Source: Rhea pennata (lineage: Eukaryota > Chordata > Aves > Rheiformes > Rheidae). Taken from it: 64,000 nucleotides of DNA. A program made the position numbers and the translations under genes. Under the pieces are notes generated by a model that worked only from the letters and a program-made list of their open reading frames with translations, had not been told where the DNA came from and did not search any database. The stretch covers positions 39,245,053 to 39,309,052 of the forward strand of contig NC_084702.1 in assembly GCF_028389875.1 (NCBI RefSeq). The letters are read 5' to 3'. The stretch's first letter is position 1, and the number at the start of each line of letters is the position of its first letter. This document shows, piece by piece, positions 1-15,100 of the stretch.

Positions 1-80
1 TGATGGCATCCAGTTCAATAATACATCCTGGACGGGCAGTAGATTGCTGACTTACGATGTTAAAAACTTCCCCAACGTAT

Positions 81-82
<2 letters not shown>
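1..82 (-). CDS. DMXL1: DMXL1 coding exon 14, 5' part (residues 793-819 onward), cut by window edge
   Basis: Starts in phase 0 with [20 protein letters not shown] and continues IIELDAI to the window edge. The acceptor AG is preceded by 31 T and a (TC)12 repeat on the minus strand, with no other sequence between tract and AG. The exon continues beyond position 1. Confidence 0.94.
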
Positions 83-139
<57 letters not shown>

Positions 140-3100
140 AGCAGTGGGATAGTCTTGTTAACTCAGCTTTTTGTAACAGGCTTTTATTCACTACGAATTT
201 TCATTGCATTCTTAGTTTACCTAAGAACTACATTATTTTGGTAGCTCTGAAGTGGCAAGAACTTGAACGTCTCATCTGTAAAGCATCACAATCATCAGTT
301 TATCATCCTCTCGCTATGCTACAACAGTATCTCAACTTTTTCTTAGGATGTACACAGTGCACTGTTTCTTATTCTGTTATTAAGCCTTGTGGCCTAAGTG
401 TTTCACAGGTATTTCCCAATCAAACACTGACCTGACTCTATGCGCAGTTGGGAAGATTAAATGAAATACAGAATGATTACAATGCTAAGAAGTTTCATCG
501 TATCTGATTTTACAAGCAGAGCTAGGCTATCACAGTCTGCAGAATCCTCAGCAGCAAGTCTGGTCAGTTACCAACAAGCCAGAAACTCATGCTATAGAAT
601 TAAATTGCAACCTCCAGAAACTTATGAGAAGTTTCACTTACAGAAATTTCAGGATTGGAGAGCTCACACAAAAGTTTTTTAGCATCTATTACAGCTTGAT
701 ATAATCTCAAATGCTGTCCATCACTAGCCACAAAGCAGGCACTTGGAGAATTACAGTATGCACCTGAAAAATATAAATGTACAAAGCGCGCAGATGTATA
801 TCAAACACGTACACTCTCCCTTTTTCAGCCATAGGCAATTTTGAAGTTAAAGGAAAAAAACTATAGACAAGAAATAATTTCTCTTGTTAATTTCTGTTCA
901 CAAGCAAAAAATTAAAGTTTAATGCTGAGCTTAGCAAGCAATGCTAAAATACATTAAAGGAAATCAGAATTCCATTTATGAAATACCTGCAAAATCTACC
1001 TCGGCTTTTAGTGTTGACTGTAGTCTGTAATCATTGTTGAGACATTTATAATCTAAAGTATATACTAGCATCTAAAAACTGCACTGCACTAGCTCCTAAA
1101 GCATCAAGTACATAATGATAGATAATAAGAAGGTAGAGGAAAGAACACAGTAAATCTTCATAAAATGATACACAAGTTCAAAGGGTCAACAGCTTGGAAA
1201 ACTGCAAAATAAAGGATCCAGACTTAACGTTTCTTTGATACTTTCAAATATATCTATACCACCTATTTAATCACAATTTTAGGCTAAATTACTTTTAATC
1301 TATAATTCTTAACAAGTCAGGAAACTAAACTCACCAAGGCAATAGCTGGGTATAAGCGTGGGCAGCCATGCAACATTAGAAAATGCAGAAACATGGAGAG
1401 AATTGATCCGAGCAAGTTCAGAAACTCCACCAGAAAAGGACAATGGCCCAACAGGATCAACTCGCCAAAGAATAAGCTCACTGTAAACTGCATTGAGATC
1501 CTGAGACGTTACACTTGCATTGCCTCTATTCTGATGTCTTAATGGTGACTCCTGAGATTTTAAAGAACCATTTGTCTGTTTTGCATTCTCAGCGTCTGGT
1601 GACCTCAGAGCATTGTGATGTGAGGTTGTGAGCAGTAATGGTAATACTGAATGGCAAGCCAAGTCGTTAAGATGAAAACGGTGACCACAGTATCGGGATT
1701 TATGTGAAATACTGAGTACAGTTGAAAAGGCAGATTCCTCAGCAAAGCTCACTAACCACTGGTTCAAAGACCCATCTGCATGTTTGGAAATCATCATAAC
1801 ATTGGGGGTGAATATACTTAATTTTAAGCTGTTGCTTGATTTACTGTGTCCAGAAGAGATAAGCATAGATGAGGATCGTGTAAGGCCAGGAGGCTTTTGT
1901 TTGCCTTGCTGAATAGCTAAGTCAACATTTTTGGTACAAGCATACATCACTATACTTCTGCAAAGAGAATTGGCATCACCCGTTGGAAATGCAACTGGAA
2001 TTCTTGAGACGAATGACACCTAGAAATTTAAGAAAGGGAAAAGGAATTAATAAAGTTATTTTCACAGCATATCTCTCATTGAGTAGCAATACATAACCCA
2101 GAAAAAATGAAGTACCTGCACTTGGCGAAACATGCCAGGCTGATACTCATCTAGCCAGTCCACATGCCAAACCAACAATGAACCATCCATAGGATGTATA
2201 CTGAAGAGCATGTCAGCATTTTTATTCCATTCAGAAAGTAGTACTTCAATTTCATGATCAATAATTGCAGAAGATAAAGGGAAAAAGCTTGAATTTTGAG
2301 TCGTTTTCTCACCACCAAGTTCCCTCTTTTCTTGGCTTCCTTTATGTTCAGTTCCATTTTCATTAGCTTCTAGAACACAGAGATATATCTTATATTCACA
2401 AGGTGAAACATAGCAGGCAATGGAGCACCTTTGAAGCTTCTTCTAAACCACTCACACAAGCACAATCTAAAACAATAAAAACTCAAACTAGATGTTTTGC
2501 TGCAGACTGCAGTCAATGACTAATAAAGTATATGATTTCGTTCCCCAATATGAATTACTTTTTTTTCCTTCCACTTAAATTCTTGAATGCATACGCAGAA
2601 CAAAAGCAATCATCTCCCAACTAGGTATATTTGAACAAATTGTTTATATAACATTATAAAATAAAGTTATTTAAATCAGGTGTACATTAATATTTAAACA
2701 AAAAAAAAAACTTAGTTTTAAGACCCTATCTGCTTGCTTAAAGATATTAAAATAACGCACTTCCATGCAAAAGAGTTCAGGTCAGCCTAAATGTTCAGCA
2801 CAAAGTACTAAAAATCCCTGAAACAGCCATTAACAATTTCAGAATTTCTAGAAACATTTTTTTTAAAATACATTTAGATTCTTCCAGTGGAAGGGAAGGA
2901 AAAATCACAAAAACGCTACTGCAGTCTCTCCGCATCCTTACATACTAAGTTACCTGTCCCTTACTTCACACTGAAGAACATACTATATTACTTTATAAAA
3001 TGAAAGCCAAGGATCTATACCTTCTTCTGATTTGCCATCCACCTGATTAAATTCCTCAGCACTGGTCTCAGGAGAGTGGTGTTCAAAACTCTTTTTAAGT

Positions 3101-6100
3101 TGTTGCAAAAATACTTCCATAGATAAGGTAAAATGAAGTTCTTTATTGTTTAGCCAATGCACAACAAAAGGTCCGTTTTTTTCTTCATTTTCACCAAGAC
3201 TCAGAGATGTGATAGAAGGAAGTAAAGGAATATCTACCAGAAAAGAGGTTTAAAACATTTTTCAAAACAAAGTAGCTTGAACAGGACAAAAAGTAATTTT
3301 AGAAATATTGTTTGTAAGCAAAGGTTTTACTATGAAAAATGCAATTGGGACTAGGTGCATTGCTAGCTGTCATTCCTTTCACCAACATCATTCACTTTAG
3401 TATTACGCTGTTCAGCTGCTATCCACAATAAGACATGCACAACAACCATGTTCTAAGGGAGGCTCTCAGCCATGTCTACGTTAGTTACTGTATGACCCTG
3501 AGCTACAAATTCATGACAAAGCTGTCTATATAGGCTAATTTATCTTGCTTTTGCTACTATACCTCCATACAAACCAGATCACTTCAGCACAGTTTGCTGA
3601 TGCTTGCTTCAGAAAGCAGGCTACAGTAGGTATGTGCTGATACCAAGGATCATATACGATGGCTAGGCAGAACTAATATAGTGATCAGAGGTGTCCTCTG
3701 TAACACTATCACATAACCAGGGTTTCAGATTCTTACCAATCCCCTTACTACTCCACATTGTCATATGATGCCACTTGGTGTGACAGGTTGCTGTTAAAAA
3801 TAACGAAGTAATCACAAATTAAGTGACAGAAGTATCAGACTGATGCAGAGTCATATCATCTAAAATAAGTGTGGCAAAAAGTAGTTAGGTGATTTACTGT
3901 AATTTCTCATATAGGTCATATGACAATAGCTAAAGGCTCAACCTATATTTAATTCACACCTAGAAGCCTCCATATTCTCATCTCCTTCCACTCACAGTAG
4001 TACAAAAATTCCATCTCCTGGGAGACAAAATTTCTTATTCCAATTCTGTTTTTTACACCAGTGATACCTTTGAATTACTTATGCTCTAGTGTAGGCTAAG
4101 AAAATAACTGAAAGCACCTATTTAAAAAAGAATCACCCCAACCACCAGGAATTCTGTCATAAAAAAAGGAACACAGGATCTGAGAAATATGGTCAATCTT
4201 CCTAGAAAAGACAGTTATTGCTAATTACAGAAACATGATAATGAGTCTGGCAACCACAGAAATCAGACTGCAGATCAAAGCTATTTCTCTTAAGGTCAGA
4301 TAACCACTCCCACCTCAAAACAGTTATACTATTCCAGAACTACTACGTTTTCTTGAGGTTTACCAACTTTTAATTGATGCTGAGTTCTGGCCAAAATCCT
4401 TAGCTAGTGAATTTCTACTTGCTTCAGAGTTGCACTAGTTCTTTCCAAAAACCTTCTAAAGTCTTTGGATTTAAGAAAGAAAACAAGCAAAACAAAAACA
4501 AAACAAAGAAGTTAGTAACTCTTTCCAGCTTTCCCTAAATACAGTTTTGTCCAAACAACCAGTATTCCTTTCACTGAACTCCACTCAGGCTAAATTTAAG
4601 TAACTCTTTACCATAAAAGAAAGTCTCAAGAACTCTGTCACTGTAAGAAAAATAATTTCAAAATTAATAAAAAATATTAGAAAAACATGTATCCCTTTGT
4701 GTGACATATATGATGTTTTGGCCTTAGCTTTTATCAGATACTCTGAATATTGTAATAAGGGCACATCTTGGACTGAAAGATCATAAATTGATGTGGTTTG
4801 AATTAAATGAAGAAGAAAAGACAATTTAGTTTTCAGATAAAATTTGATTCCTATAGGGCAAACTAAAAGGACAACTTAGAGAACTTAGCCAGACTGAGGT
4901 ACTCAGGAAATTGGTTGTGTGGGAGAATAGATATTTCTTCAAGTTAAAGCTTAAGATAAGAGTTACTTAGAACAGAGGTTCCAAATAAAATACTGAAGAA
5001 CCACCCCTTATTCCCCAAATCTACTGAGTTAGACTAAATGATACAAAAAAAGGTATAAAGCAGTATATTACTAATACAGGAAACAAAGAAGAAATAAAAA
5101 CTAAAAAAGTCAAAGATAGCTAAGTTTTCAGATACCTAGAAAAATCTTTTACCATTCTTCTCTGAAATTATTTCCATTCCCATTCTGCAAGTTGGCAGTT
5201 TGGGTCAGTTATACTGCAAGACTGTTAAAAGTCAAATTAAAGACTCCTTAGTTGTTAGATATAAACAGAAATGCATTAAGAGTATGGATTCAAAAAAAGA
5301 AAAAAAGTGTGCAAATCACATGAAAAGGTATACATTTGATGAGGGAGAAATGCAAACAGAAAAACTTGAAGTCTTCAAGACATGTCACACAGGAACTTTA
5401 TGATATTAGTTAGTAATTGATACATTTACTGAAGACATTTTCTGTAGAAAGAGGACTTTCACAAAACAGCTAGAAGTCTGTTTTTGGCAAACTTTATGCA
5501 ATTCTGGTCACATTTGTTAAAGAAAGATAAACTTAAACAAGAACATGTAACTTAGCAAATCGAAAGTAAAATAGGGTAACTGTGGTTCCTTAACCCACCA
5601 AGGACATCATAGCTAAGTATTAAATAACCATAAGCATATTTAGGTCAAAAGAGTGGCTTTACAAAAAGAGTTAGTAGCAGCAAAAATTATATAAAAACAC
5701 TGTGTTTACGATAGAACTTACCTAGTTTAACAAAAGGTTTATAAATGGGAAATCATATCACAACAATAAAACTTTATGAGAAGTTCAATATTGTATTGCC
5801 ACTCAGTTTTTTTTTTAGTGAGTGGATAATATGCTTAAACATATACAAACTCTACAGAAGCGGAAGTATTAGTTCCTGAAGGGTGTTATCAACACAGTGC
5901 TATCAACACAGTGCTCAAGTGCAAGTGAATATTAAATTTATAAAACAAGATGAAGGTCTAAGTCTTTTGCTTGGTTCAGAGAGAAATACAGATACATATG
6001 GTTACTTCAGACCTTTAATGTTAGAAATCATTCTGAGAAGCTTGTGAATTGATTTATCAGTGTGATCTCAATATTATATTTTTTTGCACCCAACAATTCC

Positions 6101-9100
6101 CAATGAGCTTGCAACTCATTTACAAATCCTTACACTTGTATACGTCAGTCCACTGTGAATCTCAAGTAGAAACAATACAAAATAGAATAAACTCTCTCTA
6201 TGGTAATAATAACGTCTTTCAAGCATTTCATTACTGTAGGTTCTTCTGTGCGTTAACCGAAACCAATATCCTAAGGATCTTGCACAACTGTATTAATATT
6301 TTTTACAAACACGTATGAGCAAGTTAAGCTTATGCAGCAGCACATATCTAACATGAACTGTAGTTTATCCTGTAACGAGGATTTACTCTGCTTCTTACCT
6401 GTGGCTGGATTGATACTGGCAGCAATATGAAAGTGACAGAGTGCATTTGCATGAGGAGGGATATTCCTGTGAACCTCATGAGGATCTTGCTGATGTGGAG
6501 AGCATCCAGTATGTGCTACTACAGCACCTGACCTCCTCCTTCCTCGTCTGAAGTGCTTCAGGTTTAACTGCGTGAAGAATAAGGTGTCATTTTAAATTCC
6601 TTTCAAAAAGAAAAAGCAGATTCCACCTGTAAGTGGTTTTCTACATATTAGTGCATGGTTGTTTCCCCCCGACACTTTAAAAGCATTATCAGTGGATTTG
6701 CTCACAAAAATCACATTGCTCAGACTGTGTCTGCACTAGAGCGATACCAGTACTTTCCAATTTCTTCACCAATGCCTTTACAGTATTCTGACACAGTAAC
6801 TGTTTTACATTCTAATTTACTAACAATGTCACATAGTTTTTATACCCGAACAGATATATATTACTGTGTTTTGTGAACATACACATGATTATTAAAAGCA
6901 CTGAAGAAAAAGAGAAATCTGGATAATCTCTTTTCAGCGGGACTCCAAAAGGAGATCAGATTTGTACTTTGAATCTGATTAGATCAGTACTTCTACTCCC
7001 ATTGCAATGGCCCACTTAAAAGTCTCTCCCACCACACACGGAGATTCATTTCCAAAGCGCCCAGAGGGGGGACTCCAGTCCATTGTGCTATAGCTATCTA
7101 TACAAGCCTCAAAAAGCATGAAAAGATAAGCGATTTCTCCTAGATTGGTATTATCTTACTTATATTCCTTTTCACTTGCTATTCTTGCCTCCTACTATAC
7201 CATGCTCATGTAAAATAATTTTCTCCTGATTTTTACCTAATTATTTCTGATGTTTAATGCTGTCTCTTTCTTTCAGCAGGAATACAAAACTGTCTCCCAA
7301 ATTCACTTTTCTTTTGAATAGTCTTTCTTCAACACATTGTCTTTCAGTCTGTCAAATTTATAGTCAACTATGCCACATTTGCTAAGAAGCAACTTGATCA
7401 TGTGAAATATGTTATTCCATTAAGATAAGACCACAATGTACAAATACTCTCTACACAACTTTGAGAACTTTTAATGCTACATTTTCCTTCTGCTTCTCAT
7501 TGATCAACTACCTGATAAGGATCATTTGCCTTAGAGATATGGCAGCAGTCTGTCCTACCTGAGGACTATAGCAGCATAAAATATCTTTCTCTCCTCAATA
7601 CGATCATTGTTTTTTCCAATTGCATAGGCCAGAAAACATCCCACAACTCCTAAGGTGAGCAGCAAGCCTCTACTATAATTTTAAGGCAGCATCATTAGTG
7701 GGTTTCACGGAACTCATGTACAACACATCATTCCACACTATCCTTAGCTCTTTGAACTAGTAGATACTATAAAGGTCTTTGCTTCAGTAACCAGGGTAAG
7801 ACTAGTAGTAGTGATAAAAAAAGTCCCTATATCTTCAACTGTGAAAGCTCAGACGGACTCCTGTCAGCTCAGCATTACTCTTTTCTTTCATGTGAACACG
7901 AGGGACGTTTCAAGTAAATTCACTACCTTATACCGTAAGTCTGTATAAAATATTATAAAGTAGTTAAATTTATGATCCATGTTTGAGGTATTAATTACAA
8001 TCCTGTCTAAAATTATGCGTTAACACATGTGTATAACACATGTGCACGTTATAGTCTCCTCAATTTAATTTCTTACCTCTAATGCATTTTGCATTCGTTC
8101 CTTACTTGAAGTATTTCTCTTGAAGTTATTTAAGTTCACTGCTTCAGTCCAATTGTTGTATCCACCACCATACAAGAGACTGTCATTGGGTAACAAAGTC
8201 TCTGCCCAGAGACGACAGACATTATCCTTACAGCAAGTCAGGAGTACGTTGCAGACAGCACCACTAGCAAAACAAAATTAAAGGTGTAAAGATGCCACTT
8301 GCATCATAGAGCATCAAAATAAAACAGTAGCAAATAATTTCAATATTAGTACTCAATTATACAAAGTAACTTAGATACTAAGGAAAGAAAAACTCAACAA
8401 TATATTCTTGAGCAACTGGACAAAGAGCCTCAAAGATGGTGAGATTCAGCCAAGAACTGAGTCATACATGATAGGCTTTGATAGCTATCGAAGTTTCTGG
8501 ATATAAATTACTTAAGTAATTAATTATGTCAGACTCCATTACACAACTATACAACCTTAAATCTTAGATGCAATTTAAAAAACTCGTAAGAAGTAATATA
8601 AGCTAATAGTTTTTTGCACTCCTGTTGTCATTTATCCAGATCACGCTATTATACAGCATTTACAAAATCACATATACGAACAAGGGAACCAACATAATAT
8701 CAGGAATACAACTGCAAATCTTAAACTCCAAACTTCTCTAATGACTACTGTTCTAAATAGAATTTGTTACATATGTATCCAAAGATTTCAATTAGCCTAA
8801 ACTAAGCTCTGCAAAAACTATACATATCCTCAGGTTTCCAGCCTGTGAAAGTTTACCATCCAGTTTTAAGCTAAGACTCTAAAAGGCGATGGAACATCTG
8901 ACAGTACTGTCCAGCAGCAAACTCCCATAGGCATCATGAAATAATTTAAGGACTACTTTAATGGCTTTATGAAGAGTCTTCTATTTAAAGGCTGGTATAA
9001 GAGACAGCACATATTTATCAAACACACAAAAGTATGGTGAATTCAAATGGCTACTGACTGGAATATTACTCATGGCATTAGGATGCTCACAGGCCATAGA

Positions 9101-12100
9101 ATTACAGTTTAAAACAGGTTTCACAGTAAAACAAGCAAACAAAATAATCCCACCACCACCACATGCACACAGACACAAATTAGCACACTTCTACAGATGA
9201 ATATATTGAAACACACAGAAAGCTGTGTTAAAAGTGTCCTCCCCTTCCCCTGGACAGTTTACAAACTTCAAGCTGTGAGAACTACTGACCGTGGCATGAA
9301 TTTGCTGGTCTTCCTCCATGAAAAGGCATTTACTGATCGAGGATGGGCCAAATAAACAAATGAAAATTCAACTTCTTGTGCTTGTTTTCCTGGACTTGCA
9401 CCAGGAGGTGTTACAGCTGATCGCCAGCTGTCTGCATTGTACCATACTTTCACAAGACAATCATCCTGAACAACAAAGAATAAAAAAATGTTTACCGAGT
9501 CATTTACCTTCCAGCTGGAAAATCAAATGAAAATTAAAGAGAACTAATGTCTCTGCTGATACAGAGCTTATGCATTTTGAAGTACCAAGTACTTCTGATA
9601 TTTCTCTGGTTTTCATTTTTCTTTTTTCAAGAAAGGTGTTTTCCTGATGACAGGAAGTTCATCTCAGTAGATAAAACTTCCAAATCCACCCATGAAAGAA
9701 GTAAATAACATTGTGGCAGAGCTCCCTTTTAATGTGTCTTGCCATTACTGCATTAGATTTCATTTTGCTCTTTCTGGTTAGGTGCTGATTTTTAGAGAAT
9801 ATCTGTTTTCTGCAACAGCTACAAAATCTCAAGCTGTACTGGATTGAGCTAGAATTTAAATGCCAACACAAATGCTAACTTATTACTGTATTTTGAGAGA
9901 GAAATCTCTCTCAAAGAAAATACACAGTTTCAAAGCTTAGGAGTATAAACAAAGGTCAAATAACATTTCAAAAAAAAAAAAAAAATCAAGCTTGGTACTT
10001 GGTAGCTCACTTAGATATGCACACACACACCTTTAAACAACATGGACTTAATGGCCATGTTTATAGGCCTAAAAGGACCAGGTAAGTTGATCCAGACATA
10101 GATTTCTAAATTGTCAAGCTATTAAATACGAATGGCATTGAAATATTGTATTAACTTTGGTATGCTTAACATGACCCAGAGAGGAGTTTGTTTTGCTTTG
10201 CTGACTTTGCTTTGCATCTTCTCTGATTAAAAAAGTCTTGCATTTCTGCACCAAAGATGAAAGAGGAGAGAAAAGAAAAAAAGATACATTCAAAAGACTC
10301 TGCAGGTATGTAATTAACCTAGTCACTTAAAGATACCTTTGTTAATTTTCCTATTGGTTTAGTTAAAATAATAATACTTTCCTTGAGTTTTTAAAATAAC
10401 ACAACATGATAGGACATAAAACATTTCAGTCATAAAAATTTAACAAGGATATTATACCTACAGGAGCCATTTGCAGATTAATGTTTATTTTAAAATCCAA
10501 GTATGAAGTTGTAGAATATTTGAATTAGGGAAAAATAAAATAATCAATATCCATCAAAACATTATACCGCCAAGAACAAGAAAAGACTAGGGTTGGGGTT
10601 TCTTGTTCACTTGTTACTTTGTCAAGACCTATACCTGAACAAGCTTGTAAGTAACAGTTACTTCAAACGTGATTGAAATTATTCTTCATTCAGTCAGTAA
10701 ATAGTTAAAGACATCATGGGACATATAGCAACATGTTATTCTAAACAAGCAAAACAGGAAGGAAACATAAGAACTTCTTGCTTGTTTGTTAGAGCACAGT
10801 TCATTGAAGTCTGGTATTCCACATTCATGTGTTGGAAATAAATGAATTATAATATACTTTATCCAGAAAAATAAACTTAAAAGTTTTTTTAAAAGAGTTC
10901 AGCTGATTTGTTACATCTTTCTCTCTTCCTTAAAGATACCAAATGCCCTAAAAGTCATAGTCCTCTAAGCAAGCACTACAATCTAAAGTGGCAAGTATAA
11001 AGATAACAATTTACAAATACGCAAAATGGATGTTATTCATCTGTTCATGATGCATACAACTAATTCACAAAAAAGCATAGGATTATCTTTTAAAGGCAAG
11101 ATGTGGTTGCAGCTTGAACCATCTTTGAATCTCTTTGCTTCATGTATCAGAGGATGTCACATTCCAACCAGAAAAAAAAACAGATACCACAACTAAACAC
11201 TCTTCTAAACAATCTTTGCGTGCACACTATTTTTTCATTCACACTCTCAAGACAGACTAAAGCAAAGTGCATAATCAACATGAACATTCACAATATCTTT
11301 TTGGATTCTGTAAAACTGATACTTAAGCCAGAGGTTTCCATTACTCCCAAGAACTGCATCATGCCAATGACCATTTTTACTACCATTTTGTCTCCTCTCC
11401 AATAATTCTGAAGTGTATACTATGTTCTTTAGTTGACAGCAAAAACTTGATACCTGGGTACCTCTGTTAACCTCTGTAAAGGCTGATTATAGTGTAAGGC
11501 TTTTATTTCTTTTATAAAATCAGTAATCCTAACACATGATTTTCTCCACCATCTACTTCGATAATTCCAATAATTCTCACAAGAAGGCTCCAAACGTCCT
11601 TACCAGATTTTTTGATTAACATCAATGCGAGTCTTCCCTCAAACAAAAACAGTACTATTTGCAGCAGTATATTCAATCACACCCCTTCACAAGCAAGAGA
11701 AATTATTTTAAGAATTAGCCATTTTTTTCATTGTATCCTCTACCTCATTCTGATTTTCCCTGCTTTGAACTGTTATGATGTTAATCTCTTACAAAACCTG
11801 AATAATGGCTTTCCTAGTACAAATAAAAGACCGACTTCTTAGTGGTTTAGGAAGTCAAAAGATAGATACGATGGTGACACTATGTTTTAACCTTTTTGTT
11901 TATTTTGTGAAGGCATTTTATTGCTTTTGCAGATAAACCACTCTTTGCTGAGCACACAAAACTAATCTGCAAGACTGACCACAAACACTGACATTAACTA
12001 AGTGGGAATACGTAACTGGAACGGAACACAAATTCTTTTATTAGGTATACACAATTAGGCATGCAAGTGTACATATAAAGAAAAAAAGTGAAGAGTTGTT

Positions 12101-15100
12101 TTTTGATTAAGTGTATCACAATATTGGGGAAATATTGAATACATTTCCTTACAGGATGAAGGACCCACATCTTTATTTTGCAGTTATATCATTCACAGAT
12201 CTTTCCCCACTCAAGTATTCACTTTTTGATGTCTTATGTTTTGGTACTGAAATGTGACCCCTTCAAAGCAGATTTTTAAAAATTAGTACTCTGTGAATAT
12301 TTTTGCAATAAAATATCTTTCTCCCAAATTCTCATCTGCCAAAACGAACATTACTAAAAATACTGAGATTTCTATCTTTCTACTATCATTTTTACCTTTC
12401 CAGCAGTGGCAAAAAACTCCCCATCTGGTGAGAATTTCATTAAACAAACTTGAGAAGCAGTTCTGCAAAATAAAGACAATTAAAATAGAAAATAAGATTC
12501 AATAATTTTCAGAACTCTAAACAGTTTTTTTTCCCCTTCAAAAATATCGAAGTGCTTCAGTTCTTTTATGTAAATGTCTGCTGTATTACGTGAAATATTT
12601 GAGTTTTAACAAAGTCTAGAGAAACTAGGGCTAAACTTAGGTAGAACATTGGGTTGCAACCAAACAGGAAAAACAGGAAACAGAAGCTGTTAGCTAAGAG
12701 ACAGATACAACATTAAAAATCCCAAAATGTTAATAATGAAAAGTAGCTGCTAATGGATTAAACCTGAGTACTTCACTCCAAGTATGCTCTATTTCCACTT
12801 CATAAGCCTTTCAAACTGAGTTCTTCCAGGCTGTATTATCTTCCTATATTTCATTTGAAATATACTTCCTTTTCTTACACTTCCTGCAGATTTATAACCC
12901 CCAAAAAACAACAATACTTAAAAGAGTAACTTAGTTAAGAAAAGTCCTAACTTAAAAACTGCTTTAAGATCTTCTTTTCTTCACTATGAGAGTGATTGAG
13001 CACTGGACCAGGTTGCCCAGAGAGATTGTGGAGTCTCCTCCTCTGGAGATCTTCAAGGCCTGCCTGGATGCAATCCTGTCTAACATGCTCTAGGTGACCC
13101 TGCTAAAGCAGGGGGGTTGGACTAGATATTTCCAGAGGTCCCTTCCAACCTTACTGATTCCGTGAATGTTAACAGTCACAGTAGTAAAAGATGCCACACC
13201 AAAATAATATAGTTATGTGGTTCATTCCTGTCTTATTTTCTTTAGAAAATACTGATAAAACAGCTTCTTTAACAGATTTTGAAGCACTGAGCAACTGCTT
13301 TAGTGATACTGCTTTATTAATGACAACAGGGTGGTCATCAGTATTTAACTGTGTACCACAAATCCAATAAATTTTAATCTTGAATTTATTAGACTTGCAC
13401 AACAAGTTGCAACGCCTAACTTCTGAGGCCAATCAAGTTAGTCATCAGGTCAATGAAAACATGATGCATTTAGCATGTACAATAACAAAAAGTCAAATAA
13501 AACTTCTACAAAAAAAGCTAATTTCCAACTTTCAGTTTAAGCAATATTCTCCTGTTAGACCAAACATTAAAACATTTGGGAATGTCTATTCAGACATTAA
13601 AGCGATTCAGACAAAGGCCAATATTTAAAAATTTACCATCTTGTAAACTCTTCATCAAGAAAACCTTATTTAAACAGAAGCATAAAATCAAGTATTTGTA
13701 CTGGAAGACATACAGGCATAAAAGGTGAATTGACAGAGCAAATTCACTTGATCTTTTCCAGGACTCATTAGTTACAAGTGTAAAAAACCAAGCGCACTCT
13801 CTCCTCCATAAAAAGTTTAAGACGGAAATAAGCAAAGCTATGAAATGAAGTCTGTTGAACGGTGATCCAAATGCAGAACACACTATTTTTGAAGGGATAG
13901 AAGAAAAACAGTATCTGTGTGATTCTGACTACTTATAACAGCACTCCATGATTCTCACACCATATCCATGGCATACTGTCTGCAGAATAACTGCTTCTTG
14001 TGTTAGACTGAGATGAGGGCCCAAAGGTGTCTCCATAAGTGTCTTTGACTTATAAAATTCATCACATTCAAAGGATAACTCAACTGTCACTTAGATGATC
14101 TGAGCATCTGCCCAGAGCTGACAATAGAAATCTCTTTTTCCCCACAGACATGGCCACAGCATGTCAACTCACACAGAATTCATTCAGAACTGACTGAATA
14201 GTCATTATCAATTGTCCTAGAGATAGAGCAGTATCTCACTCCTTCAACATTTATTGGAAAGTTCACCTACGAACTTGAAGAATTTATCACAAAAAAAATT
14301 TCATACTCAGATGATCTCCTGTTAGTGTATCATTTATGTGTAAAAATTAACAGATATGCAAATTAAGTTAATAAAATAGGTTTTCAAGCATTTGGGGATG
14401 GAGTAAATTAAATGTGTACAAACTGAGATGGAGTTAAAAAAAAGTCTGAGTATATTTCACAGTTGAAAAAAAACCTAACATACACTAGCAGTCCAATGAA
14501 GGATGAGAGAAGAGGGGGCTTGAAGCTGCGCTTCTTCCTTGTCCACGACAGCTCTGATCACTTGGAAGGCCTATGTCCTAATATCAGTCACACAATGTCT
14601 TCTTGGCACTTCAGCTTCAGTTGCTTATGTATGTGATCTTAAGACCTGCATCTAGCTTAAAAGTCAAAAGCTGGCCATCAAGAAATGGCCAAGGACTGCA
14701 GCAAAGACTCTTACAGATCTCCTTTATGCCACAGAGGATTAACTATCAATATTCTCAAAGTTTTGTGGATCCACCATGAAATCTTGATCTACTAAATACA
14801 ACGCACTTTTCAATTTTAATATCGAAGGAGTGATATAAAGACAACTGATAAGACTCTGACAATATAAAGAGCCGGACAGTATATTCAGTTGGTATCACTG
14901 GTGCATTCACAAGAACTCTTACAGATGTCCTTTGTCAAGATGCTAGGTCAAATAGTTTATTTTTTTTAATTGTGGTAGGGAGGAATAACCCTTGCATCAG
15001 TACAGGCTGTGGGCCAACCAGCCTGAGAGCAGCTTTGCAGAGAAGGACCTAGGAGTCCTGATGGACAAGCTGACCATGAGCCAGCAACGTGCCCTCATAG

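Noticed and set aside
14700..14940. Two similar words, ACTCTTACAGATCTCCTTT and ACTCTTACAGATGTCCTTT, about 200 bp apart
   Set aside because: Similarity does not extend beyond about 20 bases, so no repeat can be supported.
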